64,000 bases of DNA from Caldimonas brevitalea (GCF_001017435.1 NZ_CP011371.1:5642001-5706000); one strand, 5' to 3'; counted from the stretch's first letter, positions 9,419-18,681 are shown. Notes: generated by a model not told the origin, from the letters alone. A program made the numbers and translations.

Positions 9419-10531
9419 ATGACACCGCTCTACATCGGTCTGATGTCCGGCACCTCGCTCGACGGCGTCGACGGCGTGCTGGCCGATTTCGACAGCGCCG
9501 GCGGCGCACTGCGCGTGCTGCACCATGTGGCCCGCCCGTTCGACGAGCCGTTGCGCCAGGAGCTGATGGCCCTGAACAGCCCCGGCGACAACGAATTGCA
9601 CCGTGCGGCACTGGCCGCCAACCGCCTGGCGCGCGAATACGCGCAGGTCAGCCTGGCCTTGCTGGAGCAGGCGGGCGCCGACCGCTCGCAGGTGGTTGCC
9701 ATCGGCGCCCACGGGCAGACTGTGCGGCATCGGCCGCTGGAGTTCGACGGGACCGGCTACACGCTGCAGCTGCACAACCCGTCGCTGCTGGCCGAGCTGA
9801 CCGGCATCGCCATCGTGAGCGATTTCCGCAGCCGCGACGTCGCCGCCGGCGGCCATGGCGCCCCGCTCGCGCCCGCCTTTCACCAGGCCGTGTTCGCCGA
9901 CCCTGACCATGAAGTGGCGGTGCTCAACGTCGGCGGCATCGCCAACCTCACCTTGCTCGCCCCCGGGCGCGACGCCCTCGGCTTCGACTGCGGCCCCGGC
10001 AACGCCTTGATGGACTTGTGGTGCCAGCGCCACCTGGGCCGGCCTTACGACGCCGAGGGCGCCTGGGCCGCCCAGGGGCGGGTGCTGCCCGAGCTGCTCT
10101 CGTCCTTGCTCGCCGAACCCTGGTTGGCCAGCGCGCCGCCCAAGAGCACCGGGCGCGATCTGTTCAACCCCGGCTGGCTCGATGCCCGCCTGAGCGACAC
10201 GACGCTGCGACCGGAAGACGTGCAGGCCACGCTGTGCGAATTCACCGCCAGCGCCGCAGCCCAGCACCTGCGCATGCTCCAGGCGGCCGCCTCGACGCTG
10301 ATCGTCTGCGGCGGCGGCGCCTACAACACCCAGCTGATGGGCCGGCTCGCCGCGCTGCTGCCCGGCACCGAGGTCATCGACAGCGGGCAGCGCGGCCTCC
10401 CCCCGCTGCAGGTCGAGGCGGCCGCCTTCGCCTGGTTGGCGCGCCAAAGGGTGTTGGAGGCGCCCGGCAACCTGCCGAGCGTCACCGGCGCCCAGGGGCC
10501 CCGGGTCCTGGGCGGCTGGTTCGCTGCCTGA
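9419..10531 (+). CDS. anmK: Anhydro-N-acetylmuramic acid kinase
   Basis: Cytoplasmic kinase that hydrolyses and phosphorylates 1,6-anhydroMurNAc to MurNAc-6-phosphate in peptidoglycan recycling (370 residues, family length). ATP-site motif GLMSGTSLDGVDG lies at the N-terminus, with IGAHGQTVRH and VLNVGGIANLT in the middle and VCGGGAYN near residue 300, the ASKHA-fold nucleotide clamps. The ATG at 9419 is chosen because MTPLYIGLMSGTSLDG is the conserved start. The neighbouring M23 endopeptidase releases wall fragments, so the pair fits wall turnover, but the terminator between them means anmK is probably transcribed separately or by read-through. Confidence 0.95.
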   Translation: MTPLYIGLMSGTSLDGVDGVLADFDSAGGALRVLHHVARPFDEPLRQELMALNSPGDNELHRAALAANRLAREYAQVSLALLEQAGADRSQVVAIGAHGQTVRHRPLEFDGTGYTLQLHNPSLLAELTGIAIVSDFRSRDVAAGGHGAPLAPAFHQAVFADPDHEVAVLNVGGIANLTLLAPGRDALGFDCGPGNALMDLWCQRHLGRPYDAEGAWAAQGRVLPELLSSLLAEPWLASAPPKSTGRDLFNPGWLDARLSDTTLRPEDVQATLCEFTASAAAQHLRMLQAAASTLIVCGGGAYNTQLMGRLAALLPGTEVIDSGQRGLPPLQVEAAAFAWLARQRVLEAPGNLPSVTGAQGPRVLGGWFAA

Positions 10532-10562
10532 ACTTGTCGCCGGTGGCTCGCGAACTGTCGCC

Positions 10563-10592
10563 CGAAAACAACAAAGCCGCCCGAAGGCGGCT
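10563..10592 (-). terminator. Intrinsic terminator of erpA
   Basis: Read on the minus strand: stem AGCCGCC-TTCG-GGCGGCT (10592-10575) followed by TTGTTGTTTT. It lies 47 bases past the erpA stop and downstream of the convergent anmK. Confidence 0.8.
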
Positions 10593-10639
10593 GGACGGTG
10601 GGTGCAACGGCGAGCACACGGCCCGCGCTGCGATCGGCG

Positions 10640-11008
10640 TCAGACCGAGAAACTCGAACCGCAACCGCAGGTGGTCTGCGCGTTGGGGTTCTTGATCACG
10701 AACTGTGCGCCTTCGAGGTCTTCCTTGTAGTCGATCTCGGCGCCGGTCAGGTACTGCAGGCTCATCGCGTCGATCAGCAGCGTGACGCCGTTCTTGCTCA
10801 TCTGCGTGTCGTCGTCGTTGACGATTTCGTCGAAGGTGAAGCCGTACTGGAAGCCGGAACACCCGCCGCCCTGCACGAACACGCGCAGCTTCAGGTCGGG
10901 GTTGCCCTCTTCGTCGACCAGTTCCTTCACCTTGGAGGCGGCACTGTCGGTGAAGACGATGGGGGCGGGCATGTCGGTGACGGGCAGGCTTTCGGCGACG
11001 GCGGTCAT
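10640..11008 (-). CDS. erpA: Iron-sulfur cluster insertion protein ErpA
   Basis: A-type Fe-S carrier (122 residues) that hands clusters to apo-enzymes such as isoprenoid synthesis proteins and respiratory enzymes. The three cluster ligands are visible: Cys50 in [11 protein letters not shown] and Cys114/Cys116 in [11 protein letters not shown]. The [13 protein letters not shown] opening helix and [15 protein letters not shown] segment are typical. It is transcribed leftward in the burkholderialean block with bactofilin, DUF6776, argC and rpsI-rplM, but 38 bases separate it from bactofilin, so it may have its own promoter. Confidence 0.96.
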   Translation of the reverse strand: MTAVAESLPVTDMPAPIVFTDSAASKVKELVDEEGNPDLKLRVFVQGGGCSGFQYGFTFDEIVNDDDTQMSKNGVTLLIDAMSLQYLTGAEIDYKEDLEGAQFVIKNPNAQTTCGCGSSFSV

Positions 11009-11046
11009 GTAGGCAACTCCAGGGGCGATCGATCCAACAGCGGCGA

Positions 11047-11448
11047 TTATGCGTTGCTGGTCGCCAGCTTCAGCGAATTAGATGAGGACAGGGCGTCGGT
11101 CTTCAAGGGATGCACCTCACCCTCGATCGTGGCACCTTGGTGCATTTCGAGGGAGTGGTAGCGCACGTCGCCGAAGATGCGGGCCTTGGGCTGCAACTCC
11201 AGCAAGTCGTCCGACTCGACCGGGCCTTCGACAGTGCCGTTGATGATGACATGCCCGGCTTTCACCTTGCCCGTGACCCTGGCTTTTTCACTGATCACCA
11301 GCATGCTGCTGCCCTCGCCGCTGGCGATCACGTCGCCGGCCACTTCACCATCGATGCGCAAACCGTCGCTGAATGCGAGGCGGCCTTCGATGCGGGTGCC
11401 CTCACCGATCAGGGTGCGGATGGGCGGCTGCTTTTTCTTGCCGAACAT
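11047..11448 (-). CDS. Bactofilin (polymer-forming cytoskeletal protein)
   Basis: Small cytoskeletal protein (133 residues) of the bactofilin/DUF583 family that self-polymerises into beta-helical filaments beneath the membrane and organises wall or polar structures. It begins [22 protein letters not shown]; the core has regularly spaced glycine/valine turns ([19 protein letters not shown]) of a right-handed beta-helix from about 15 to 110, then a disordered Ser/Asn tail. There is no signal peptide. The same order with DUF6776 just upstream recurs in Burkholderiales from general knowledge, suggesting joint envelope work. Confidence 0.93.
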   Translation of the reverse strand: MFGKKKQPPIRTLIGEGTRIEGRLAFSDGLRIDGEVAGDVIASGEGSSMLVISEKARVTGKVKAGHVIINGTVEGPVESDDLLELQPKARIFGDVRYHSLEMHQGATIEGEVHPLKTDALSSSNSLKLATSNA

Positions 11449-11527
11449 GAAATAACTCCAACGATTGAGGCGGCTTGGCGCAGGGCGGGCCGCTCTTGGG
11501 ACGGTGCTCGCGCACCCGGGGAACGGG

Positions 11528-12235
11528 CTAGAGCTTGATGGTTTGTTGGGCGCGCACTGCGCCGGACGCGTCGGTCACACGTACGTGAACCTGTTTTACC
11601 ATGGCCTGCTCAGGGAAGTCGATGACGCCTTCCACACGCTCGTACTGTTTCACCTGCAAAGGACGCGGGCCGCCGGGCGTCGACAGCGACCAGGTGCGCC
11701 CGCCGAGCGTGCCTGTCAGCGTCACCTCGTAGCTGCCGCTGAACTGGGGCTGCGCCTTGCCCTGCTGCGACACCAACATGCGGTAGCGCAACTGCCCGGC
11801 CTTCGTCTCGGCTTGCAGCGAGCGGACCGTGACGCCGTGCGCCCCGGCCGAGGGCAGCAAGCGCTCGAAAAATCCCAGATCGCCCTTCAAGGCCTGGTTT
11901 TCGCCTTCCAGTTCTTTCACCTGCGCCGCCAGCCGGTCCTGCGCCGCCTGCTTGGCAGTCAACAGGCTCTCGGCGGTGTTGGCAATCCGCTGCGCCTTGT
12001 CGCGTTCCTCGCGCAACTGCTCCACCTCGGCCCGCAGGCGGTGCAACTCCTCGGGGTTGCCGCGGTCGAGGCCCGCCAGCGACTTGCCGAGTTCGAAGGC
12101 CCACAGCGCGAGCGCCGCCGAGAACCCGAAGGTCAGCGCCAGCACCACCCAGCGCAGCGGCCATGGCAGGTGACTGCGCACCGTCATGCGGGGTGCACTG
12201 ATCGACAGGCGACGGCGGATCAGCTTCCAGCGCAT
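11528..12235 (-). CDS. DUF6776-type membrane protein with coiled coil
   Basis: A 235-residue inner-membrane protein: basic N-terminus, one membrane helix at about 28-48, a coiled coil at about 61-125 (PEELHRLRAEVEQLREE and onward), and a beta-rich periplasmic domain to the C-terminus ending AQQTIKL. I match it by layout and by position to DUF6776, whose function is unknown. The architecture resembles envelope assembly or septal proteins. It ends 79 bases before the bactofilin start, so the two may act together, for example with the membrane protein positioning the filament; that is inference. Confidence 0.75.
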   Translation of the reverse strand: MRWKLIRRRLSISAPRMTVRSHLPWPLRWVVLALTFGFSAALALWAFELGKSLAGLDRGNPEELHRLRAEVEQLREERDKAQRIANTAESLLTAKQAAQDRLAAQVKELEGENQALKGDLGFFERLLPSAGAHGVTVRSLQAETKAGQLRYRMLVSQQGKAQPQFSGSYEVTLTGTLGGRTWSLSTPGGPRPLQVKQYERVEGVIDFPEQAMVKQVHVRVTDASGAVRAQQTIKL

Positions 12236-12269
12236 GGAAACACAACGTTCGAGATCACCACGATAGCGC

Positions 12270-13322
12270 TCAGGGCAGCACCGGGACGTGCATCAGGCCC
12301 AGGGTTTCGTCGAGGCCGCACATCAGGTTCATGCACTGCACTGCCTGGCCGGACGCCCCCTTGGTGAGGTTGTCCTCGACCACCAGCACCATGGCGAGGT
12401 CGGGTTGCGGGCGGTGCACGGCGATGCGCACGAAGTTCGAAGCGCGCACGGAGCGGGTCTCGGGCGCCGAGCCGGGCGGCATCACGTCGATGAAGGGCTC
12501 GTCGCGGTAGAAGTCTTCGAACAGCTGCTGCAGGTCGACGCTGCGGCCGGCCGCGGTCAGGCGCGCATACAGCGTCGAGTGGATGCCACGAATGGTCGGC
12601 AGCAGGTGCGGGACGAACAAGCAGTTCACCTCGCCGGAGCCGGCCGGCACACCAGCCACCATGCGCAGCTGCTGGTTGATCTCGGGGCCGTGGCGGTGGC
12701 CTTTCACGCCATAGGCCTTGAAGTTGTCGCTCGATTCGGCCAACAGGGTGTGCACCTCGGCCTTGCGCCCGGCGCCCGACGCGCCGGAGGCGCAGTTGGC
12801 GATCAGCTGTGAGGCCTCGATCAGGCCACGGGTCTTGAGCAGCGGCGCGAAGCCGAGCTGCACGGTGGTCGGATAGCAGCCAGGATTGCCGACCACGCGA
12901 GCGCGCTTGATGGCTTCACGGTTCAGCTCCGGCAGGCCATAGACGGCTTCGCCGAGGATGTCCGGGCAGGTGTGCGGCATGCCGTACCACTGCTCGAATT
13001 CGGCGACGTCCTTGAGGCGGAAGTCGGCTGCCAGGTCGATGATCTTGACGCCGGCGTCGACGAGTTCACGCGCCTGCGACATCGCCACGCCATGGGGCGT
13101 CGCGAAAAACACCACGTCGCACTGCGTGAGCTTGGCGTCGTCGGGGGTCACGAAGGCCAGGTCGACACGGCGGCGCAGCGACGGGTACATCTCGGCGACC
13201 GGGGTGCCCGCTTCCTTGCGCGAGGTGATGGCCGTGATCTGCACCTGCGGGTGCTGGGACAGGATGCGCAACAACTCCACACCGGTGTAGCCCGTGCCAC
13301 CGACGATACCGACCTTGAGCAT
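12270..13322 (-). CDS. argC: N-acetyl-gamma-glutamyl-phosphate reductase
   Basis: NADPH-dependent enzyme of arginine biosynthesis (350 residues), reducing N-acetylglutamyl-phosphate to the semialdehyde. The Rossmann motif [14 protein letters not shown] is at the N-terminus and the catalytic Cys149 is in [17 protein letters not shown], with the base histidine, lies near 217. The ATG at 13322 is preceded by a strong GGAGGTT site, which decides the start. It follows the terminator of rplM-rpsI, so it is a separate unit. Confidence 0.97.
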   Translation of the reverse strand: MLKVGIVGGTGYTGVELLRILSQHPQVQITAITSRKEAGTPVAEMYPSLRRRVDLAFVTPDDAKLTQCDVVFFATPHGVAMSQARELVDAGVKIIDLAADFRLKDVAEFEQWYGMPHTCPDILGEAVYGLPELNREAIKRARVVGNPGCYPTTVQLGFAPLLKTRGLIEASQLIANCASGASGAGRKAEVHTLLAESSDNFKAYGVKGHRHGPEINQQLRMVAGVPAGSGEVNCLFVPHLLPTIRGIHSTLYARLTAAGRSVDLQQLFEDFYRDEPFIDVMPPGSAPETRSVRASNFVRIAVHRPQPDLAMVLVVEDNLTKGASGQAVQCMNLMCGLDETLGLMHVPVLP

Positions 13323-13406
13323 GACAACCTCCGAACGACGGGCGGCGGCGTGCTTGCACCGCGGCCTCGGGCCACCTACCTGTAAGAGCCCGGATTGTAG
13401 AAGCAC

Positions 13407-13430
13407 AAAGGCCGCCCGAAGGCGGCCTTT
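13407..13430 (-). terminator. Terminator of the rplM-rpsI operon
   Basis: Perfect 10-bp inverted repeat AAAGGCCGCC-CGAA-GGCGGCCTTT, 28 bases beyond the rpsI stop. The stem is symmetrical, with T on both ends. Confidence 0.75.
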
Positions 13431-13457
13431 GTTGGGTAACAAAAAGGCAGAATCGAA

Positions 13458-13850
13458 TCAGCGCTTGCTGAACTGCTTGCGGCGACGGGCGCCGTGCAGA
13501 CCGACCTTCTTACGCTCGACTTCACGCGCGTCACGCGTGACGAAGCCGGCTTGGCTAAGCTGGGGCTTGAGGCCCGCGTCGTAGTCGATCAGCGCGCGGG
13601 TGATGCCGTGACGCACAGCGCCCGCCTGACCCGATTCGCCACCGCCATGGACGTTGACCTTGATATCGAAGGCCTCGACGTTGCTCGTCAGCGCCAGGGG
13701 CTGGCGGACGATCATGATCGAGGTCTGGCGACCGAAGTACTGGTCGACGGGCTTGCCGTTGACCGTGATCTGGCCGCTGCCCTTCTTGATGAAGACGCGG
13801 GCCACCGAAGATTTGCGGCGGCCGGTGCCGTAATTCCAATTGCCGATCAT
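13458..13850 (-). CDS. rpsI: 30S ribosomal protein S9
   Basis: Ribosomal protein S9 (130 residues), whose C-terminal tail reaches the P-site tRNA. It begins [20 protein letters not shown] and ends with the conserved [14 protein letters not shown] tail. It starts 9 bases after the rplM stop in the near-universal rplM-rpsI operon; regulation is probably by L13 binding its own leader, as described for other bacteria. Confidence 0.98.
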   Translation of the reverse strand: MIGNWNYGTGRRKSSVARVFIKKGSGQITVNGKPVDQYFGRQTSIMIVRQPLALTSNVEAFDIKVNVHGGGESGQAGAVRHGITRALIDYDAGLKPQLSQAGFVTRDAREVERKKVGLHGARRRKQFSKR

Positions 13851-13859
13851 CGCCGCTCC

Positions 13860-14288
13860 TTAGATTTCCAGCGCCTTGGGCTGCTGTGCGGTGTGCGGGT
13901 GGGTGGCACCGGCATACACCTTCAGCTTCTTGATCATCGCGTAGCCCAGAGGACCCTTCGGGAGCATGCCTTTGACGGCCTTCTCCAGCGCGCGGCCGGG
14001 GTGCTTGGCCTGCATGTCCTTGAACTTGGTGCCATAGATGCCGCCCGGGAAGCCGGAGTGGCGGTAGTACACCTTTTGTTCGGCTTTATTGCCGGTGACA
14101 CGGATCTTGTCGGCGTTCACGATGACGATGAAGTCACCGGTGTCGACGTGAGGCGTGTAGATGGCTTTGTGTTTGCCGCGCAAGCGGAGAGCGACTTCGC
14201 TGGCCACTCGTCCGAGCACCTTATCGGTGGCGTCAATCACAAACCACTCGTGCTTCACCTCGGCCGGCTTGGCGCTGAAGGTTTTCAT
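13860..14288 (-). CDS. rplM: 50S ribosomal protein L13
   Basis: Ribosomal protein L13 (142 residues, standard length), an early large-subunit assembly protein. It begins [20 protein letters not shown] and contains [18 protein letters not shown] and [20 protein letters not shown]. The ATG at 14288 is the conserved start; the open frame upstream is not conserved-looking. First gene of the leftward rplM-rpsI operon, so its promoter lies in the 520-base gap to the right. Confidence 0.98.
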   Translation of the reverse strand: MKTFSAKPAEVKHEWFVIDATDKVLGRVASEVALRLRGKHKAIYTPHVDTGDFIVIVNADKIRVTGNKAEQKVYYRHSGFPGGIYGTKFKDMQAKHPGRALEKAVKGMLPKGPLGYAMIKKLKVYAGATHPHTAQQPKALEI

Positions 14289-14808
14289 GAGCTGTTCCAG
14301 AGTTGGTTTGTTCAACCCGTCTGGCCTGACGCCGGCGCGGTCGGTGCTGCTTCTGAGCCCTCTGGCACCCCCACATGTCATGCACATGTTCGGATGCACC
14401 AGACAGCATGCTGGCAGCCTCTTAGGCGCTCGGTAAGCCGGCCGTCGGGCCCACTGCGGGCCCGCCGCCTCGACCGACCCGCGATGCGGAGCCGGCCGTG
14501 AACGCTGCGCTTCCTGATTTCTCGGGCACCGCGCCAGCCCGGAGGGCCAGGCGCGTTGCAGCGTTCAGACGGATTTCCCCGGGGTTGAAGACGGGAAAGC
14601 CGAGCAGTATAGCCGCAACCAACCCCGTTGACCAGATCCGTTTGACCCGGCCCAAACACGTCGCGCGCCACGGCGGCCAGGGCCGTCGCGGCCTCGCACG
14701 TGAACGCGCCCTAACTCACTGTTGCTTTGTGCGCAATCGTGCCGCCCGGAGAGGGCACAACTGTCATATGATTCAGACCTAGGGAAAACCCTAGGCCAGG
14801 AGAACACC
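14289..14808. other. 520-bp intergenic region between rplM and the GNAT gene
   Basis: Divergent promoter region for rplM (leftward) and the GNAT gene (rightward). No tRNA is seen. A 77-codon leftward frame (14422-14655, TTG start) would encode a short protein with a hydrophobic leader (STGLVAAILLGFPVF), but it lacks a ribosome site and I leave it as unproven. The right end holds a palindrome, described separately. Confidence 0.5.
14766..14802 (+). promoter_or_regulatory. Promoter-proximal palindrome before the GNAT gene
   Basis: A -10-like TATGAT (14767-14772) is followed by a perfect 7-bp dyad CCTAGGG-AAAA-CCCTAGG at 14778-14795 and then the ribosome site AGGAGA (14798-14803). The dyad would sit at or just after the transcription start, suiting a repressor site or a short 5' hairpin in the mRNA. 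Confidence 0.4.
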
Positions 14809-15537
14809 ATGAACTACAGCGGCAATGCAGCACTGAGTGTCACGTCATTGGGAACGGAAGGCTACGAGCGTCCGGGCCAGGGCGAGCCCAAGGCACGGCC
14901 CTATTCATGGGTTCCCATCCGTTCGCTGGCTCCGCGACATCGGGGCCGTATTCTGACGCATCTGTTGTCGCTCTCGCCCGAGGATCGCTACCTGCGCTTC
15001 GGCTACACCGCGCGCGACGAACAGGTCGAGAAATACGTGCAGTCGCTCGACTTCGAGCGCGACGAGGTGTTCGGCGTGTTCAATCGCCGCCTGCAGTTGA
15101 TCGCTGTGGCGCACCTGGCCTACGACGCGCCGCAGCAGATCGTCGGTCGCCCGGCGATGGTGGAGTTCGGTGTCTCGGTGTCGCCTTGCGCACGCGGGCG
15201 CGGCCTGGGGGCGCGGCTGTTCGACCGGGCCGTGATGCACGCCCGCAACCGCCGCATCGACACCCTCTATATACATGCGCTCAGCGAGAACACTGCGATG
15301 CTGAAGATCGCACGCAACGCTGGCGCGAAGGTGCAACGTGATGGCAGCGAGAGCGAGGCCTATCTGCAGTTGCCGCCCGACACGCTCGCCACCCATCTCG
15401 AACAGATGTTCGAGCACCAGGCGGCCGAAGTCGACTATCGGCTGAAGGTCAACGCACGGCGTTTCAACGCCCTGCTGGAGGGCTTTGCCGAGATCAAGGC
15501 CGGCATCGGGGCGCGCCGCCGCAGCTCGATCGAATAG
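14809..15537 (+). CDS. GNAT-family N-acetyltransferase
   Basis: A 242-residue acetyltransferase of the GNAT superfamily, substrate unknown. The acetyl-CoA pyrophosphate loop is VSPCARGRGLGARLF (about 124-138), preceded by the beta-4 strand PAMVEFGVSV and followed by HALSENTAMLKIARNAGA, the beta-5/alpha-4 signature. About 55 N-terminal residues before the core and a 50-residue helical C-terminal extension are additions to the minimal domain. The ATG at 14809 follows an AGGAGA site. Single gene with a palindromic leader. Confidence 0.88.
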   Translation: MNYSGNAALSVTSLGTEGYERPGQGEPKARPYSWVPIRSLAPRHRGRILTHLLSLSPEDRYLRFGYTARDEQVEKYVQSLDFERDEVFGVFNRRLQLIAVAHLAYDAPQQIVGRPAMVEFGVSVSPCARGRGLGARLFDRAVMHARNRRIDTLYIHALSENTAMLKIARNAGAKVQRDGSESEAYLQLPPDTLATHLEQMFEHQAAEVDYRLKVNARRFNALLEGFAEIKAGIGARRRSSIE

Positions 15538-15775
15538 CGCACTTAGTGGGCAGGGGCGGGTGGAGGCCCGGGCGCGACGTCCGCCCCATATCAGCGCCTG
15601 CCACACCCTTTCTGCACGCGGCCTCGCCGCCTGAGCAGCGGAACGGCCCGCACGTCGGCCTCCCCCGGAAATGGGCGGTGCCCCTCGGGTAACCCCGGTC
15701 CTATGATCCTGCATCGAGTCTGCGCCCAATGCAGAAGATGTGAGACAAATCAAGGCGGGCGCCCCGGGTGAGGCT

Positions 15776-16822
15776 ATGCAAACCAACTTAATGATCGCCG
15801 CCCTGACCGGCGCGGCCGGCGCCACTGCCCTGTTATGGATGTGGCGGCTACTCGCACGCCGCCGTCAGGTGCAACTCCCCGACGAGTGGCATTTGATGCT
15901 GCGGCCGGTGTTCACCGCGGACGAGCGCCGCATGCACCGGCAACTGAAAGAGGCATTCCCGCAGCACATCGTGCTCGCGAAACTGCCGCTGACGCGCTTC
16001 ACGCAACCCACTGAACCGAGCCGGGTCGCGTTCTGGCACGGCCTGATCGGCTCATTACACGTGACCTTCGCGCTGTGCCTGCCCAACGGCCGGGTGGTTG
16101 CCGCCATCGACGTCGAGGGCCGCCAGCCCCGATCCCGACGCGCCGCGGCCATCAAGACCGGCGTGCTCGATGCGTGCCGCGTTCGCTACCTGCGGCTGTT
16201 CTCGGACGAACTGCCCTCGCTGCAGGAAGTGCAACAACTGGTCGGGGCCGCCACCGCGGCGGTGGGCACCGAGCCGGTCCGTCCTGCGGGCTTCGACAAG
16301 GCGCGCGAGACGCTCGCCACCACGGTTCGCAAGCGCCGCGCCCAACGCACCGGCGCCGGCTGGCAAGACTCGAGCTTCTCGCAAGACTCCTTCTTCGCAC
16401 CCGACAGCCGCCTCGACAATCTCGTGGAAAGCGGGTTCATGGACCTGTCCGCACAGTCCAGCGGCGCCCCGGCGGCAACCTCCGTCTCGCGCGCGGCCTC
16501 GGGCGCTGCGGCTGCCACGCCCCCTGCTGCCCCCACCACCGTTGGCACCCCGCCCGACGCAGCCCCGGCCATCGACGCCAACGGCAAGACCGGGCCCAGT
16601 GCAGCTGCGAGTTCTACTGTCGCGACCGGGCCTACGGCGGCTGCAGCCACCGCCGCACCCGCCACCGCTGCACCTGACGAAGGCCCGAGCGCGGCCAACG
16701 ACGCCGGCGCGGTAGGCGACGACGCGGCAACGGCGACGGCAAGCAGCGCCCGCGACAACAACACAAACGAGGGTGTCACGGCGAGTCCGATGACACCACC
16801 CACGGCAGACCGAAGCGCCTGA
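15776..16822 (+). CDS. DUF2726-domain membrane protein with Ala/Thr/Pro-rich tail
   Basis: A 348-residue protein with one N-terminal membrane helix (about 5-24, followed by RRRQ), a globular domain (about 40-160, LRPVFTADERRMHRQLKEAFPQ... and CLPNGRVVAAIDVEG) that I recognise as DUF2726, a nuclease-like fold in some annotations, and a long disordered tail (about 225-348) made almost only of Ala, Thr, Pro, Gly and Ser. The SSFSQDSFFAPDSRLDN segment joins them. Start ATG at 15776 after a weak GAGG. Function unknown; the tail is presumably cytoplasmic or linker-like. Confidence 0.75.
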   Translation: MQTNLMIAALTGAAGATALLWMWRLLARRRQVQLPDEWHLMLRPVFTADERRMHRQLKEAFPQHIVLAKLPLTRFTQPTEPSRVAFWHGLIGSLHVTFALCLPNGRVVAAIDVEGRQPRSRRAAAIKTGVLDACRVRYLRLFSDELPSLQEVQQLVGAATAAVGTEPVRPAGFDKARETLATTVRKRRAQRTGAGWQDSSFSQDSFFAPDSRLDNLVESGFMDLSAQSSGAPAATSVSRAASGAAAATPPAAPTTVGTPPDAAPAIDANGKTGPSAAASSTVATGPTAAAATAAPATAAPDEGPSAANDAGAVGDDAATATASSARDNNTNEGVTASPMTPPTADRSA

Positions 16823-16850
16823 GCGGAGCACAGGTAGGTAGGATGGCGCG

Positions 16851-17873
16851 ATGCCCCCATCCGAATCCCTCGACGATACCTGTCTCCACCCCTACTCGGC
16901 CCTGACCCCCGACCTCGTGCTCGACGCCCTGGAGCACGCCGGCCTGCGCGGCGATGGTCGCCTGATGCAGCTGAACTCCTACGAGAACCGCGTCTTCCAG
17001 GTGTTCCTCGAAGACGGCAGGCCGGTCATCGCAAAGTTCTACCGACCCGACCGCTGGTCGGATGCCCAGATCGACGAAGAGCACGCGTTCGCGCGGCAGC
17101 TGGCCGACGCCGAGATCCCGGTGGTCGCGCCCATGGACCTGCCGTCACCCGAGGCCAGCACCAACCCCTGCCTCGGCCGCCATGCCGGCTTTCGTTTCGC
17201 CGTCTACCCGCGCCGCGGTGGCCGCGGGCCCGAACTGGACGACCCGGCCACGCTGCAGTGGCTGGGGCGGTTTCTCGGCCGCATCCATGCCGTCGGCGCG
17301 CAGCAGCCTTTCAGGCACCGGCCGGCGATCGATCTCGGAAGCTTCGGCTACGACACCCGTGACTGGCTGCTGCAGCACGACGCGGTGCCGCCCGACGTGC
17401 TGCCGGCTTGGCGCGACACGCTGGACCGCGCGCTGGACGCCGTGGCGCAGTCTTATGCCAAGGCCGGCGACGTGCGGCAACTGCGCTTGCATGGCGACTG
17501 CCATGTGGGCAACATCCTCTGGACCCCCGAAGGACCCCACTTCGTCGACCTGGACGACGCCCGCACCGGCCCAGCGATCCAAGACCTCTGGATGCTGTTG
17601 TCTGGCGACAACTCTTCGATGCGCGAGCAGCTCGAGAGTGTGTTGAAGGGTTACGAGGATTTCTCACATTTTGATCGGCGCGAGTTACACCTGATTGAGG
17701 CGTTGCGAACCTTGCGGCTTGTGCACCACAGTGCCTGGTTGGCACGTCGATGGGAAGATCCCGCATTCCCGCTGGCCTTCCCGTGGTTCGGTAGCTCCTC
17801 CTATTGGTCGGAGCAGGTGGTCCGGATGCGTGAGCAGTTGCAAGCAATGCAAGAACCCCCGTTGCAGGTGTAA
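16851..17873 (+). CDS. srkA: Stress response Ser/Thr protein kinase SrkA (YihE)
   Basis: RIO/choline-kinase-fold protein kinase (340 residues) that counters the MazEF-linked and envelope-stress death pathway in E. coli. The N-lobe shows LNSYENRVFQVFLEDG and the ATP lysine in VIAKFYRPDRWS; the catalytic loop is LHGDCHVGNILW (about 212-223) and the metal-binding DLDDA follows near 232. Length and order match SrkA throughout, including the C-terminal SAWLARRWEDPAFPLAFPWF. It begins 28 bases after the DUF2726 gene and may share its mRNA. Confidence 0.95.
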   Translation: MPPSESLDDTCLHPYSALTPDLVLDALEHAGLRGDGRLMQLNSYENRVFQVFLEDGRPVIAKFYRPDRWSDAQIDEEHAFARQLADAEIPVVAPMDLPSPEASTNPCLGRHAGFRFAVYPRRGGRGPELDDPATLQWLGRFLGRIHAVGAQQPFRHRPAIDLGSFGYDTRDWLLQHDAVPPDVLPAWRDTLDRALDAVAQSYAKAGDVRQLRLHGDCHVGNILWTPEGPHFVDLDDARTGPAIQDLWMLLSGDNSSMREQLESVLKGYEDFSHFDRRELHLIEALRTLRLVHHSAWLARRWEDPAFPLAFPWFGSSSYWSEQVVRMREQLQAMQEPPLQV

Positions 17874-18020
17874 AACCAAGGGCGAACGGCGTGCCCGCGA
17901 ATTCCCCCGCGGGACCCTCAAGTAGGGGCTGAATCTTCTAGCAGCTCACCCTACTCTCCTGAGTGCCCCATGCGTTATCGCCCGTATTGGGCTTTTACCC
18001 CCCTCAGGAGGACTTAAAGA

Positions 18021-18629
18021 ATGAAACGCAAACTGCTCGCGCTTGGTCTCGCGCTGGCTGCCGGTACTGCAAGCGCGCAGCTGGCCGTCGAAGGCTCGGA
18101 AATCTCTTTCTCGGGCTACAACGGCACGCCGACCAGCTTCACTGGCACGCTGAACAGCGGCTTCCTCAATGGCCTGGTCGACGCTGGCCTCGGTGGCAAG
18201 CTGACGGTCACCTTCCTCGGCAAGGACGATGCGTGGCACACCAACACGCTGTCCTTCGGCGACACGGTGATCAACAACTTCACGACCACCGTCGGTAGCA
18301 GCCTGTCGTTCGACGTCGGTGCTGGCAACCTGAACTTCTCGTACGCCGACACCGTGGACGGTGACACCATCGCCAACGGTGGCACGCCCTCGCGCTATGG
18401 CAGCTATGTTGTCGTCGACGCCTCCAAGCTCGACGCCAGCTCGCCCGCTTATGGCAAGTACGACTTCATCCTGGGCTTCAACGACGGCGCCCGCCACGAT
18501 GCTGACTACGACGACCTGGTCGTCGGCATCAGCCTGGCTCCCGTTCCCGAGCCCGAGACCTATGCTCTGATGCTCGCGGGCCTGGGCGCCCTGGGCTTCA
18601 TGGCTCGTCGCCGCCAGCGTCAGGAGTGA
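18021..18629 (+). CDS. PEP-CTERM sorted exported protein
   Basis: A 202-residue secreted protein. Signal peptide at 1-19 (MKRKLLALGLALAAGTASA), a beta-rich body containing YGKYDFILGFNDG and DADYDDLVVGISL, similar to DUF4114-type modules, and a C-terminal sorting signal at about 175-202: VPEPETYALML, a hydrophobic helix, then MARRRQRQE. Such proteins are processed by an exosortase of the EpsH type encoded elsewhere and usually end up in exopolysaccharide or the cell surface. A good AGGAGG site precedes the ATG. It is monocistronic with its own strong terminator. Confidence 0.93.
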   Translation: MKRKLLALGLALAAGTASAQLAVEGSEISFSGYNGTPTSFTGTLNSGFLNGLVDAGLGGKLTVTFLGKDDAWHTNTLSFGDTVINNFTTTVGSSLSFDVGAGNLNFSYADTVDGDTIANGGTPSRYGSYVVVDASKLDASSPAYGKYDFILGFNDGARHDADYDDLVVGISLAPVPEPETYALMLAGLGALGFMARRRQRQE

Positions 18630-18655
18630 GCCAGCCGCAAGGCTAGCCACCCATG

Positions 18656-18681
18656 AAAAAGCCGCCCTCGGGCGGCTTTTT
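18656..18681 (+). terminator. Intrinsic terminator of the PEP-CTERM gene
   Basis: 11-bp perfect stem AAAAAGCCGCC/GGCGGCTTTTT (18656-18666, 18671-18681) with a 4-base loop and T-rich continuation TCTTTGG. Confidence 0.9.

Noticed and set aside
14422..14655. A 77-codon minus-strand frame with a hydrophobic leader before rplM
   Set aside because: TTG start without a ribosome site, and the region should contain the rplM promoter; kept only as a note in the gap entry.
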